From the NCBI GenBank assembly GCA_916610825.1, contig OU744448.1, forward strand, positions 32,549,660 to 32,613,659: a stretch of 64,000 nucleotides of DNA, written 5' to 3'. Position 1 is the stretch's first letter. Each line of letters begins with the position of its first letter. This stretch comes from Haliclystus octoradiatus. Taxonomy: Eukaryota; Cnidaria; Staurozoa; Stauromedusae; Haliclystidae. Under the pieces are notes generated by a model. It did not search any database. It was not told where the DNA came from and worked only from the letters and a program-made list of their open reading frames with translations. The position numbers and the translations under genes are program-made. Below, in pieces: positions 10,339 through 22,800 of the stretch.

Positions 10339-12658
10339 TAAAACTCAGATATTTATCATTGAGCAACGTACCTATACAAGTGTGGACAACTTTATATTAT
10401 TTATCTAATGAAACACATGAATATAAAATTCAGTTCTAAATTTATTGACCGTGTTGTAAATAGCATGAACTCGTCAATAATACATAATATCTAGCCATAT
10501 AGACTAGCAAATATTGGTTTATAGTGATACTGCAAACATTATCCATAAATGGTAGTGAACAAAAAACATTTCCAGAACTGTGTTCAATAACTTTAAGTAT
10601 ATATTTAAACTTTCAACATTTCTCAATGTAAGTGTTTCAAAAAACACTTTCTGCATGATATATTTAAGGCGAGGCTTTACGTCATACATTCTATTATTTC
10701 TTTCTATTTATTAATATTCCCTTTCTTATCTTATGCAACTTTTGAAACTATCCTATGTGTCGTTGGTTACTATTATTGTCGGCCACTGACAAGTGCGTGA
10801 TTCTCATATCTATATACAAATAGAGATACGTGCGTGCCTGTGTGTATGTATGTGTTCTTTTCACGCGTTTATTAATCTATGAAATGTTACAAACTATAGC
10901 TTAAAATGATCGTCGTTATCCAAACAGTGAGCTGCGCTTATAATTTATCCTAGATTTTTATTGTATGAAGAGATATTAACGATTATCTACAAAAAAGTAG
11001 GATATTTACAACGCCAGTGTCGTTCTTTTTGTCAAGTAGGCGTCCGTTTCTCTGTTGTCATGGTGTTCCGACGATCGTCGCCGCTGCTATTGTTTTGTAA
11101 ACAGGTTTAGAATGACATGGATGTATTTATATAAAGGGCATTGGAAATAATAAAATGTTAGTTAAAATGTTTAGAAATTGCACAGCTACAGTGGACTTAT
11201 TGTTCAGGAGTTTATTCTGCTGAATCCAATTTTTTTAATTTAACTGGACTTTGCGAGGAGTTTACGATTGACAAGCAACCGTCTATTTACTTCTCAGTGT
11301 CAAATTTCAATGATCTATGTCGACTATTTATGTCTACAAGCATAGTGCTAAGTGGAGCGAATGTTCACATTTACTAACACACACATGAGCTGCGCAAAAA
11401 GTACCCAGGATTGTGTTGAGAAGAAGAAATATCAATAATCAATGTCATCAATGCAAACTAGCCATTTGCTTTGTCCTGCTTATTCATGTATCACATGTTC
11501 AAGTATGTCCAGCAATTGCGTAAGCATATTATATTAGCACGACATGAGCAAGACGAGTTAAAACATGTAAACAGGCACAAATGAGGATTTAGAGTTGATA
11601 TGTATAGTTCGAACAAAGTGTAAAACTGTAAATTAAACCCCGAGTGAAATACACACATTCATAAAGCAGCCAGCACCATAAATGTTAATCATGATATTAT
11701 CATCATTCAAGTTTCAAGTGAAATAGTTTTCAGATTGCATTCAGGTTACAAATGTCACAAATCGTTGGTACCGGTGCCGCCCAGTGGTCGATAGTGACCA
11801 ACTAAACGTGATCTGATTGAGTTAGTGAAAGAGAATAAAGGGCAATAGAATCTCACTTAATATCCTTTTCAAATTCAGATTACTTAGAAGTAGCATTTAA
11901 GAATGCTTTGCTTCCTTATTACAACTTTAAAAGAACATTTGCGTTATTAAACTCAATTTACCGAACACGTGATGAATTTGATGATGATGATTCTACACTA
12001 CAACTATGTTATTTTAAATTAAACTACTTACAGAATCCGCTTCAAATGCGTTGAATCTGATTCGCCCATCATTATCCGACTTATCTCGGACCACTACGAA
12101 ATTATTTCTTGACGATAATAAAAAGAAGAAATTGCAAGCATATCAAAGGCATTATGAAATTCAGTTTTATAACTCATGGTCATGACAGCTATATGTAGCA
12201 TGCTCCAGGGTTATCCATATAGGTATCCAGTAAATATATAAATTGCCATCACCAAGTCTCACAGTTAAAGAACAAGAAATAATGTAAAATAAAATAATTT
12301 TGCCACATATATGTGTAAATAATGTATCTCATATTATCCGCTATTAATCAGTTTTATGATATTTTTGTTTCTTATTCGAATTATGTAGACCTAGCATGGT
12401 GTGAATGTATATAAAATTTACCTTTTTAATCATAGGTCCTCATACATCGATCAATAATCTTTGAACAATGTATTAAGTGACGTTATAGCCCTCCATGCAT
12501 GTAGCCTCTACAACACGCATTGCGTGTAACTGGTATTCTAGTCATAATCAAATAAGTGAAATATATTGGTTCACGCATAATCATATAGCACGAACATGAA
12601 ATTTTAATAAGACCTTGTACTTTAATATTAGTAGAAAATAGATTCTTGACATTAATTT

Positions 12659-12797
12659 CATGATGGTAATTTGCGATAAAAAATACACAATGTAAGCCTT
12701 TTAACTCTCTCTTTTACAATTTGCCTGAAGGTGAAATAAGATTATTTCAAAAATTTGCAATTATATTGTGTATTTTCTATCGCAAATTACCATCATG
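12659..12797. mobile_element. Hairpin MITE, 139 bp with 33-bp arms
   Basis: The left arm 12659-12691 starts CATGATGGTAATTTGCGAT. The right arm 12765-12797 is its inverse complement with one mismatch, separated by about 73 nt. It is non-coding. Such long near-perfect arms in otherwise bland sequence suggest a recent foldback element. Confidence 0.7.
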
Positions 12798-13531
12798 ATA
12801 CTTAAATATTACAATTCATAGTTGCGATCGATCTGCAGCTTAAATAATAATAATAATGAATAAAGTTTTTAGGAACGACGATCCTGAAACTAACGCACTT
12901 GTGCTTAATTCTTCTACATGTAGAGATGGCTATATTTGAACCTCTCAAAGTATGAATTTCTTATTTGCTTTGCTTAGAATATAGACTAATATATTGTGGA
13001 CATCTAAAAGATGGTCGTTTGAATATGTAGTAAGCGATTCCTTATAATCTTTCTATAGATATAGATACAGTAATAATTGTTGTAAAACTGGAGTGATTTT
13101 CGAATGCTGTTTTAGTAATTTGATTGGTCAACTCCCGTGTTTGGATCACGCAAGCCAAAACAATTTGAACATCATGATTGATAAAAACAAAACACCCAAC
13201 ATTTCTAAATAATTGTAAATAAAAATTTGAATAACGTTAGCATCGTCAATGATATATAAATATTTCAGAATATCATAATTAAAGGCATTGTTCCTTTCTC
13301 TTCATTTTGTTTGGTCATATGGCTATTCCGAGACAAAAAGGCCTTACAAAGCCGGCAAAAGTTTGCAAAACAGCAGAAATTAGAAACAAGACAGATCAAA
13401 ATCATAGCGTTCGAAAGAATCGAAAGCGGTTCGAAAGTATAACTCCGGATTTATAGGAGAAAATTGATCTAATCAGTGAACTATTTTATGTTAAATTCGT
13501 TTAAAAATAGTAAAAATAGGTTTTGTTTCAC

Positions 13532-13623
13532 AAAGGAGTTACTGCACGGCAGCCTTGTGTTCGGGTTCTCTGATACCAATACTTGGGATGTTGGGAGACA
13601 CGGCTGCCGTGCAGTAACCCTTT
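13532..13623. mobile_element. AAAGGGTTAC-family MITE, copy 2 (92 bp)
   Basis: Starts AAAGGAGTTACTGCACGGCA and ends with the inverse complement, GGCTGCCGTGCAGTAACCC then TTT. This is the cleanest copy in the window: arms of about 23 bp around a 45-nt centre containing GGGAGACACG. Confidence 0.75.
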
Positions 13624-14852
13624 AATATCATGATTAATATTTTAATAGTTGGTTTATAAATTGAAATATCAATATTTTACAACTTCGGGTAATGCTCCAC
13701 GGAAAACATATCATGATTGCAATTGTTCATATGGATATATAGACATTATATGAATATGAAGCAGATGTTTTTTTAAATGATGAATTTTTCACTATATTGC
13801 TTAACTCATCTTGACTTAGGTATATGACGAAGTCAGTCCCTTAAGTGTCCACTCACTGAGCAGTACTGATGAATGCTGATTGTCAGAAATAAGTACTTTT
13901 CTTCTGCTAGCCGATATAGATATAGATATAGCAATAATAGATAGTGGTTAATATTTGATTTCAATATAGGTAGATAGATAAATGTGTACATTCTTTATAA
14001 TCTTGGCTTATAAATTGAAATATGGAAATTTTGCAGTATGGGATATATCTTCCGAGGAAAATTTTTCATGATTGGATTTGCTTCATCTAGAAGTAGTTTT
14101 ATTCAAAATCTAAGAAAGCTTTAATTTAAATAATTAGAACCACCACTCACACCATTTATAGTAGCATAAAAATTTCATATTAGCCTCAATGGTTTAAACT
14201 TTATTTTCCAATGATTGCAGTTTTAAAATAATATTGCACTAATTAATTGTCTATATATAATCACACAGATTCAATATTCAAGTGAGCATGCTAATCTCAC
14301 TTACCCAATAGATTGGCTTGCACATTGAAATACTGAAATTTTCCAGTATAGGGTGTATGTTCCTAGGAATTTCATCATGACTGCATTTGTTCCATGTAGA
14401 AGTAGTTTTATCCAAAATCCCAGAAAGCTTTAGTTTATATAATTAGAAACATGCTCATCATTTAAATAATATTCCACTAATAAATTTTCTATCTATATTC
14501 ACAAAGAATCAATTTTCAAATGACCATGCTATTCTAACTTACCCAATAGAATAGAAATATTTTTAAAGCTTTTTTCATTTCTGATATTTAATAATAATAA
14601 TAAACGTTTTCACGGTTCAACTGGTCAGAATAGCAACCTTTCCACTAGCTTATCGTATTTTGAGTAAATGCAAAGACCAAACTGTTTTTTTATTTATGAA
14701 ATCACGTGGATTCAGCCAACACTCGACACACGTTCGGATTGTATGAAATCCAGGTTATGTATGTGTTTAATTTCCGTGTAATTCTAATTAATATTTCTTT
14801 CTGTAAGCCCAATGTTTATACATTTGTATTTTTAAGGTGTATTTATATGCCT

Positions 14853-14990
14853 AAAGGGTTACCACACGGCAGCTGTGTTTGGATCACCTCATCCAAACAC
14901 GAGGGGCGCAGGGAGACACGAGAAAGCATCAGAAAAACAAGAGTCCGTAGGGTGACAAGAAAAAGTGTTAGTTTGTTTTGATTTTATTCC
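14853..14990. mobile_element. AAAGGGTTAC-family MITE, copy 3 (left end only)
   Basis: The left terminus AAAGGGTTACCACACGGCAG and an internal AGGGAGACACGAGAAAG match the family. No inverted right terminus is recognisable, so the right limit is approximate. A plus-strand ORF running through it is incidental. Confidence 0.5.
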
Positions 14991-15933
14991 GTTTATGTTT
15001 GGCACTTGGTCCAAATATCCCGCCATTGTTAGCATTGTCTGCACTGTGAGTTTCAAACATGACCATTAGCCAATCAGATTGCTAGAACAATACTCGATGA
15101 TTTATATTGATGATTCCACAAAGATATGATATAGCGCCATATTTATCCCGCATTTTTATCGTTGTTATTTGCTACAAATGTATTAAAGAAAGTTTTAATA
15201 TTTCAATTAAATAAATGCTTTCTAATAAAGCATGCAAAAATATATCATACAAATAATTACACGGAATTTCAAAATGTTTTATCATAAATTCCATAGTGAT
15301 CATCTAGTAAATAGTTTGAGGTCAAGAAGGTTATTATTTAAGTACAATCGCAAAGAGATTAAACGTAGAACAGGAGATTTAATTGGGTGTTCAGTGTTCG
15401 ATCCTTCTGGTGGCAAGTATTAATATCTAGACAAAAATAGACAATAAGATAGTGTCTATGTACCTTTTCCCGAAACGCGAAACCAAATGGCTACTCGTAC
15501 ATAGTGATATGATCAACATATCAACGTTATTTGTTCGTGAAAGCAAGGATCATACTGTTTGTGGAAAATTTGACTCCAAAATTCCATTAAATAGTTTGTA
15601 TGGATGCTATAGAGACTTCTTTTGTTTGCTTGTTGCCTTCAACTAAGATGTAGGTCAGACTACTTTCAATTGATAATATATGTTGGTTTTTACTTTATTC
15701 TGACAATTTAACACAAGTTTAAATATTTTCTTCTATTTTTTAAACTCAGACGTATGGTTGACATCATAGCATTTATTTCAAATGCTAGCTTTGTATTTCA
15801 CTGTCGACGACTATATATTAGCGATATTTAATAATCACTTGAAAAAATCTTGTGTCATGATTGGTTGATTTGTACCACGGGTTTAGCAGATACGTCAACA
15901 CAACCCACGAAATTCCATGGCAACCACTAAAAG

Positions 15934-15989
15934 CGTGCAGGTATAGGTCTGTATACTCACGTGTGCGGTTATAGACCTATACCTGCACG
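15934..15989. repeat. Inverted repeat hairpin, 17-bp perfect stem
   Basis: CGTGCAGGTATAGGTCT (15934-15950) is followed after 22 nt by AGACCTATACCTGCACG (15973-15989). The paralogous stretch of block B lacks it, so it is probably an inserted small foldback element or its end. Confidence 0.8.
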
Positions 15990-18343
15990 TTTTAACCAAA
16001 CAACTAGAACACATGTTTTGAAAATAGGGACTAGCTGCGACAGATTGAATATTTTTTCATAAAATTTTTAATTTAAATATATACTCTGTAATTTAAAAGT
16101 CAATTGAGAAATTAAAAACAGTATAAGCTTGGAATTTACTATATTCATATGTAACTTTTACTATATATTTCTAACATTGAGCATGTTTGAAAACAGTTAT
16201 GTTGAATTCTTCACGTTATATTCTTAAATGATATTCGTAACAATTTCATTGAAATTGTAATAAGGAAAAATCAATGACCCATTAAATTAGAAAACAAATC
16301 ATTGTTGTAGTGAAATTGATGAGAGATAATTGATGTTCCAAACAAAGGTTATGTGACATGATTATGAAAATGATTACATTACTCTTGTTCGTAGGCCATC
16401 GAAATTAGAACCACTCGTTCTCTAACAACAAACTAGTGGATCTAAATTCCTATAACTAACTCAAAAGAGTGATGTAATCCCTCGATAATTATAAATATAA
16501 GATGAAAAGCATCAATAGTGCTCAATTATAAATGTAGAGCGATATAAAACTTTTGACTCAAAGATTACTAGCTTAGTCCATTGCTCTGAGTCTGGTGTAA
16601 GAAAGCTCTTCATCACGACAGTCCATGCGAAACTCAGAGTAAGAAATAAAACTCGTAATCTTTGAGACAACCCTTCTATAGGAAAAACATATTTAATACA
16701 AAATTGATAAATTCGTTTGTAATGACAATTGGCCAATTAGATTATGGTATCTTGAAATGTTAGCAATTTCATAGATTTCGCTTCAAATATTGCCTGAATG
16801 AAGTTGTAAATTAATAAGAAAAATTTAAAATTTAGGAGTTTCCCATAAACGTCATGTTTAGTATGTAAACTCGAACTACACTCGCTGCTGATGACAGATG
16901 TTATCGTTTGGGCATAACTCTAGTTAGCAAATCACTCTGTACTACAATTTGTGAGATCGTATCATTCCTACAGTAAGCTAAGCTGAGCGATTGACGATTG
17001 TACCAAGTACGAATGACCAACATGACTTGGTGGGTAATGAAGTGATAGGATATGATATGATCCATCGCTTTCTGGATGAGTCTTTTCATGAGAAAATAAC
17101 ACTGTTGCTCGTTATATCTGTATGCGCTCCATCTTCAGTGTCTTCATATCCATCAATGTTGTCTGGTATCGTACCATTACTGTGAACAGGATTCTGTAGA
17201 TGCAGGTAGTCAATGGTCTAGATGGATCGTGGATGACACCATGTCTCTGAAACACTGAAACGGCTATCGCATTAATGCACTTACAAGCGGACTCACATAT
17301 TGATAGGTTGTTTCCCATCTCTTTAATTACAATTTTTTGATATGGATAAGATTTATAAGTTACAGATATTGTTACAAATTCTATTTAACAATTATCCCAA
17401 GTTGACTGCCATCGAATATTCACCGAGGTTCTCCGAGTTGATTATTTAGGGCAGTAGTAAACAAGGATAAATTTTTCAATTGTTTTAGTAGAAACAAATT
17501 AGTGATACAAGCAAAACAGATCAAAAAACATATGTTTAAACAATGTATAAGCTCGATGCATAATTCGTTGTAAATACCATCAAACAATCAAAGGCATCCA
17601 CGACGAATGGAGCGTTGTTATTTAGAGTATGAAGTTTAATTTGAATTGTTTCAGATTTAATTTGTAATTCAAAACAGTTAAATACTTTTGCTGGCTACGA
17701 ATATACAACTCTACAAAATAGCAAACTCACGCAAGGTAACTATTTAGTATCTAAAAATATCTAAATGTTTGCTTCGTAATATAAAAATTTGATGTTTAAA
17801 CTTTAGCTGATTAGTGTTATTTTTCTACAACAATGTATCGTCGACAAAATTGCAAGAAGATAACTAAATAGGATTAAAATTGTGTATGCATGGCATATAT
17901 ACCATTGAAGAACTTCATATTATATTTTGTTGCTTGGTTTGTTTTCTTTAAAACTGAATTTATAAGACTCTCGCATAAAATTGATTAAAAAACATTTGAA
18001 AATCGCGTGTGTACTTTATGCAAGGGAACTTTCCAGCATTCACTATGAGAAAATAATGAACGATTGAGCAACAAATCTGAATGCAGATATTCGAATAATG
18101 TCCTAGGCAGTTTATAATATAATAATATAGTGGTGATGATAATCATTATGTATTACAACATTAATATATTGAGATTTGATAATCGCTAGCATGGTTACTG
18201 AGGGCAACAGGGAGGGAGAGTCATTGACTTACTGTATCAACCTCTTAAAACAAAATAATGATGATGATGATGACAATTTTTACTTTCGTCCTATCGTAAA
18301 ATAGTTAAACATGTCGTTTAAACGCATGTAATTACAGCATTTT
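15990..18343. other. Gene-free upstream region of the FG-GAP gene
   Basis: AT-rich, with paralogous similarity to block B at 16500-16680 and near 18180-18260. Short ORFs on both strands near 16900-17320 have no recognisable domains. An upstream untranslated exon of the FG-GAP gene may lie here, but I could not identify it. Confidence 0.4.
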
Positions 18344-18359
18344 ATTTTTAATGTTATAG
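18344..18359 (+). promoter_or_regulatory. Probable splice acceptor in the 5' UTR of the FG-GAP gene
   Basis: A T-rich tract ends TTTTTAATGTTATAG just before the segment leading to the ATG at 18377. The paralogous pseudogene has the equivalent CTCATTATAG just before its start codon. Conservation in both copies suggests a leader intron. Confidence 0.4.
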
Positions 18360-18376
18360 ATGACAATCATTAAACG

Positions 18377-19627
18377 ATGGCTGTGATCATCCAACTATTG
18401 TCAGTATGTTTCGTTGTCATGGCTACATTAGATACTGCGGAAAGTTTATTTTATTGCAACCATAGATGGACTACAAAGGCGTTCTACGGAAAGGCACAGT
18501 CAAATTTCCAGGCGATATCTCTTAATGGTCCAAATTGTCAAGACGATCTATTGGTCCTTGATGCTACTGGAGATCATTTGATTTCTAACTCACTAGTCAC
18601 AGGCACTTTTGACACCCGAAACGACATGGAAATCTTGAACTTTTGTAACACCCCTGGCGACAAAATCTACGCAGCTGATATCGATGGCGATTTAAGAGAT
18701 GATGTGCTATGTCATAAAGCTGATGGCTCATTCTCAGTAAAGTATTACACGAATGGCAACCAATTTACAAAGGAGGAAAACATTGCTGATGGATTCCGAT
18801 GTGTCGTAACTGCAGCTTCACCAATGAATAAACTTTTTATTGGAGACTTTGATGGTAACAACGCAGATGATTTCATGTGTGTACCAATCGTAGGCACAAC
18901 ATCGGCAGCAGGTTCAACAATCTTCTTTAACGGTGCTTGCCCTAAGAACTTCCATTACTCAATGCAGCACAATTATCATCGTGCACATATTTCAACAATG
19001 AGAAGACCGTCTATGCATCATCACAAACAGAGTCATTATCATGGTAGAGGCTACGTGAAAAATCAATGCTCACATGATTTCCCTAAGATATATGTTCTTC
19101 CTGCTGGTTCGTTAGCAGGATGCGATGTAACCGGGAGTGTTATTGTTGGTGATTCAAATGGTGATGGAAGAGATGATGTCACTTGTCACTCTGATGGGGG
19201 TTTTGCTGGACCATTTGTCGTTAGTACATATTTAACAAATAAAAAAATATCTGGTAGTATATTCGCTGCAACTCCAATTGTCTTATCTGATCCTTTAATT
19301 TGCGATCCCGTCCTTATGGAAATACATACAGCAGATGTTGATGGTGATGGGGATAAAGATCTGGTTTGTGTTGATTTAGATATTGAAGTAGCTCCATCAC
19401 TTCCACTGCAAACTTCCTATTTCAACAACAATGGATACAGTGCTTGGAACAGTGGTATTGGTAATGATTGTGATCCAACTAACTTCTGCAGAGGAGACCC
19501 TATAAATATGCCTCCTAACCCCAACTTTATAGTTGGTGACTTCAATAGAGATGGAAAAGACGACTTTATGTGTCAATTTGAGAACCACAGCGGTGAAATG
19601 GTGACTGAAATTGTATATGCCCAATAA
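18377..19627 (+). CDS. Secreted FG-GAP/VCBS-repeat protein
   Basis: A single open exon of 416 codons. Residues 1-23 form a hydrophobic signal peptide (core IIQLLSVCFVVMA), so the product is probably secreted. Five calcium-binding-loop motifs of the FG-GAP/VCBS beta-propeller type are visible: DIDGDLRDD (101), DFDGNNADD (157), DSNGDGRDD (259), DVDGDGDKD (320) and DFNRDGKDD (388). Cysteines recur near the repeats, suggesting disulfides. Between the second and third loops lies a His-rich insert (about 193-225). The family is best known from integrin alpha-chain propellers and many secreted proteins; its ligand here is unknown. No membrane segment follows, unlike integrins. The ATG is chosen because it gives the signal peptide and matches the pseudogene start. 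A decayed paralogue lies at 39862-40831. Confidence 0.85.
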   Translation: MAVIIQLLSVCFVVMATLDTAESLFYCNHRWTTKAFYGKAQSNFQAISLNGPNCQDDLLVLDATGDHLISNSLVTGTFDTRNDMEILNFCNTPGDKIYAADIDGDLRDDVLCHKADGSFSVKYYTNGNQFTKEENIADGFRCVVTAASPMNKLFIGDFDGNNADDFMCVPIVGTTSAAGSTIFFNGACPKNFHYSMQHNYHRAHISTMRRPSMHHHKQSHYHGRGYVKNQCSHDFPKIYVLPAGSLAGCDVTGSVIVGDSNGDGRDDVTCHSDGGFAGPFVVSTYLTNKKISGSIFAATPIVLSDPLICDPVLMEIHTADVDGDGDKDLVCVDLDIEVAPSLPLQTSYFNNNGYSAWNSGIGNDCDPTNFCRGDPINMPPNPNFIVGDFNRDGKDDFMCQFENHSGEMVTEIVYAQ

Positions 19628-19628
19628 A
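19623..19628 (+). terminator. AATAAA polyadenylation signal overlapping the stop codon
   Basis: The last sense codon and TAA stop read CAATAAAAC, so the stop sits inside AATAAA. It is the nearest polyadenylation hexamer to the coding region. If used, the 3' UTR would be very short. Confidence 0.4.
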
Positions 19629-19804
19629 ACTTGTTTTTGTGTGTTGAGTGTAGGCTTGATCTGCCAAATCGCAAGTATTTTTCTAAAAATATTTTTTAAA
19701 AATCTTGGGTCTTTGTTTAATTATTAGCACTCTTTTGCTATAATTTTGCGCTGTATTTAGATTCACTATATATATATTTTGTAAATTTCCTTTATCACTC
19801 TCTT

Positions 19805-19843
19805 GCCTGACGATGTTATTATGAAGATAACGAAATATTGCCA
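19805..19843 (+). ncRNA. Hammerhead-ribozyme-like motif
   Basis: CTGACGA (19807-19813) fits the CUGANGA core. It is followed by GTTAT, a short loop and ATAAC that pair as stem II, then GAAAT as the second core strand. Stem I pairing is weak (only GC/GC is clear). The same arrangement ends the Penelope-like elements in this window, so this may be the 3' end of a decayed element left downstream of the FG-GAP gene. Confidence 0.4.
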
Positions 19844-19849
19844 ATTATG

Positions 19850-22800
19850 TCTCTTTTATCGCTGTCATTTATCTCAAATTTAAAAAGTAAAAATGTATTA
19901 ATCAAAACTTGTTTTGAGTTGCTAAATATTTTCTTTTGATTACCGTGCTTTATTTTTGTCTTATGAAACTTTTTACATGCTGTATTCACTTAATTCGTGT
20001 ATTAAATTAAAATACCAACATTGTTTGAAATTATGATATCAAAGAATTTTTTATGATTTCAAAGCCGTTTATAAAGATACCCAGAAATCAGTGTTGGTCC
20101 AGTACTGGACCCTCTGTGATAAAACTTTCAAATCACTAATGATTAAACAATTGACTAAGCTGACTATCACTGTATAATGCAAAGATTGAACTTTGGAGGA
20201 GAACATGAGAGACAATACGTATTGAAACGAGTTACAATTTCTGATGATATCTTAATGATCTCCTTCATAAAAATTTAACTCATTTCACATCAATGGAGTC
20301 GCTACTAATAATGATGTGAATCAGTGCATAATTTAAGACCAAGCTCAAAGGCTGCCGGCCAAGTTTATGCATTCAACGTAGCTATTTACATAGAAAAACT
20401 TTTTTTTATGTGCTGCAAGGAATCTAAAACACATTAACTATTACAAATTAAAACTCAGTCAAATTTCGAAATCGGAAATTATCCATAAAAATTCACTTCA
20501 AATCCGATCCGATCCGAAGACCCAAAAATCAACCCGAATCTGACACGCTACGATCTGATCGCTTTCGGCTCGAATTCACAAATCTTTATTGCAATATATA
20601 TGTAACATCTGATAGTATTATCATATGGTAGTATATCTGCCTATACAATTTGATCTTAACAATCTCGGCAAGTATGCGTGTGATTTTCATTGCATTCTAT
20701 TAAAATACTAAGAGGTCGTGTCAAATAGAAGTATATGAGTAAAAAAAGATGTGAAAAATGAACCTCAATATTCATATATGAATAAATTAGTTGTTTTGAT
20801 AGAAACACGAAAACAACTCATCTTGCCAGATTCGTGATATGCATGTTTATTCAGAATATCTTGAAACTGATGCTATCATTTATATAGTAGAAATGTTTAG
20901 TGCATCTTCAAAAGATATATAAATACCATAGCCCATGGTAATATTTAAAAACTTATGTTATGATGTAGGACGGGAAGGATTTACATATATAGAAAACTAA
21001 ATAATAAGGCTGGCTCACCTTGGGAGGGCCTTGTTGGATTTTGGCCCAATTTTGTTACTGTTGAGAAGCTGTATTTCATTATAGTATACAGTACTGTAAT
21101 ACAGGGGGATTGTGAAATTTTAGTTTTAAGCCTCTACTGTATACATATATGCTGCATACATTTATGCCTTGAATGCTTCTTTGACTTTAATAAACATTAC
21201 TCATTTTGGTAACTGCATGGATTCGAAACATGATAAATTTTTAAGGTTATGTTCAATGCTGTTACTACTTATGTATTGAAATGGTCAAATAGCGTAACTG
21301 AAATCCGTACCATGTTATGTTTAGTTTAAAATTTTCCAAAACGCTTCAGTGATCATCGTAACATGGTAGTCATTTTAACTTTAGCAAAGTATTTTTCAAC
21401 ATGATATTAACTAACTGAAAGCGAATAACGCTTAAATTGTAAGAGTCAATCTATATTATATACCGTTCATGTTGCCAATAGATTTTTGATTCTGAAATCC
21501 ATACTAGGTATAGAGCGAAATCATCTCCTTGGTGAAGAAAATAGCATTTTATAGTTTAAAAGAAATCCGCACATACCAGTAGTAGTAGTTCATGATTTGA
21601 AAATAAAAGTACGAATTTAAAGTAAGATATTGCCAAATATTCTCAAGACTTCCAATTGCAGTTTGATATAAATAATCTACTACATATATCTAGCTCAATA
21701 TGAACGATATAGAAAATAAGTCATACATAAAATGCCATAAGAAAATTGAAACATAATTATTAAAAGTGTTAATCAAAATGTCATAGTCCTTCCATACAAG
21801 TTCTGCATATATTAATAATATTTCATGATTTAGAAGTATTGTTAAAGCAAAATTCTGCCAAGTATCATCAAGACTTTTAGTTGCAGTTTGATATTAGGCC
21901 ATATGTTGAAATTATTCTTGGGACTAGGAGCCTTTAGAGATTTGAGAATTATTTATGTTTACATTTCATTATGATTTTCCTTGTCGCTGTTTCTAAATAC
22001 TTTTGATAGAATTTGATACGGCGGATGTTTGGGGATGTTTTTACAATTCAAAAATTTGAAACCAAATATTGCTTCAAATTCATAGGTTTTTTGAATTTCG
22101 TAAACACAGGACTCTCTGTAACGAAATTTATAAATGATTTTGAAGCTATGAGAGCTACGTCTGGAAAGGCACAATTTAACTGATAGTTAATTAAACATAA
22201 ATGATCACAACAGTAGAAAGTAGTTTTCGTCATAATCCAGATTTATGTTTTTGGTTTTGTTCGAGATTTCAAAACACTTGATCATATATTCACGGTTTAT
22301 TGCCTGCACGGCTTTGCTATGAATAGCGGCGGCTTGGATCTTCTACGGAAAACTTGATTTTTCAATTTCACGCAGAATTTAGTTGATTTTTCAAAATTAA
22401 ATATAGCCTATTTTCAGACCACGAAAGAGAGCTTTCGAATAATGTATGATTCTCAGGATTTCTTAACGTAGTTTTTGAGATTAATGCGTACAAAGTTTTG
22501 AAGGCCATTTTTAAATAGTAGGTATAGAGATGAATCTACTTTACCACGCAATTGATCGCGACATGGAACCTATCTTCGTCTGAATTAAATCGAATAAAAG
22601 ACAATTTATTTTTTATTTTTATCGGGTTTATATTATTTCTTCGATGAAGTATGGTTGCAATAAAGTTGTCTGTATATAAATGTTGTTGGAGATTATGCCG
22701 CTCGGAAAATTTACCTTATTTGGAAAATGGTAAGTTATATTTTAATAAATAATGTTTGCTATGATCGACTATTATATGCAACCTTTTTCACTTTTTATTA

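Noticed and set aside
13864-13894. CTGATGA ... GAAAT resembling a hammerhead core
   Set aside because: The intervening sequence pairs for only about 2 bp and no stem I is visible.
14706-14981. 91-codon plus-strand ORF
   Set aside because: Its C-terminal half is translated MITE sequence and no start context or domain supports it.
16901-17318. Short ORFs on both strands resembling possible coding exons
   Set aside because: No domain, no convincing splice sites, and no counterpart in block B.
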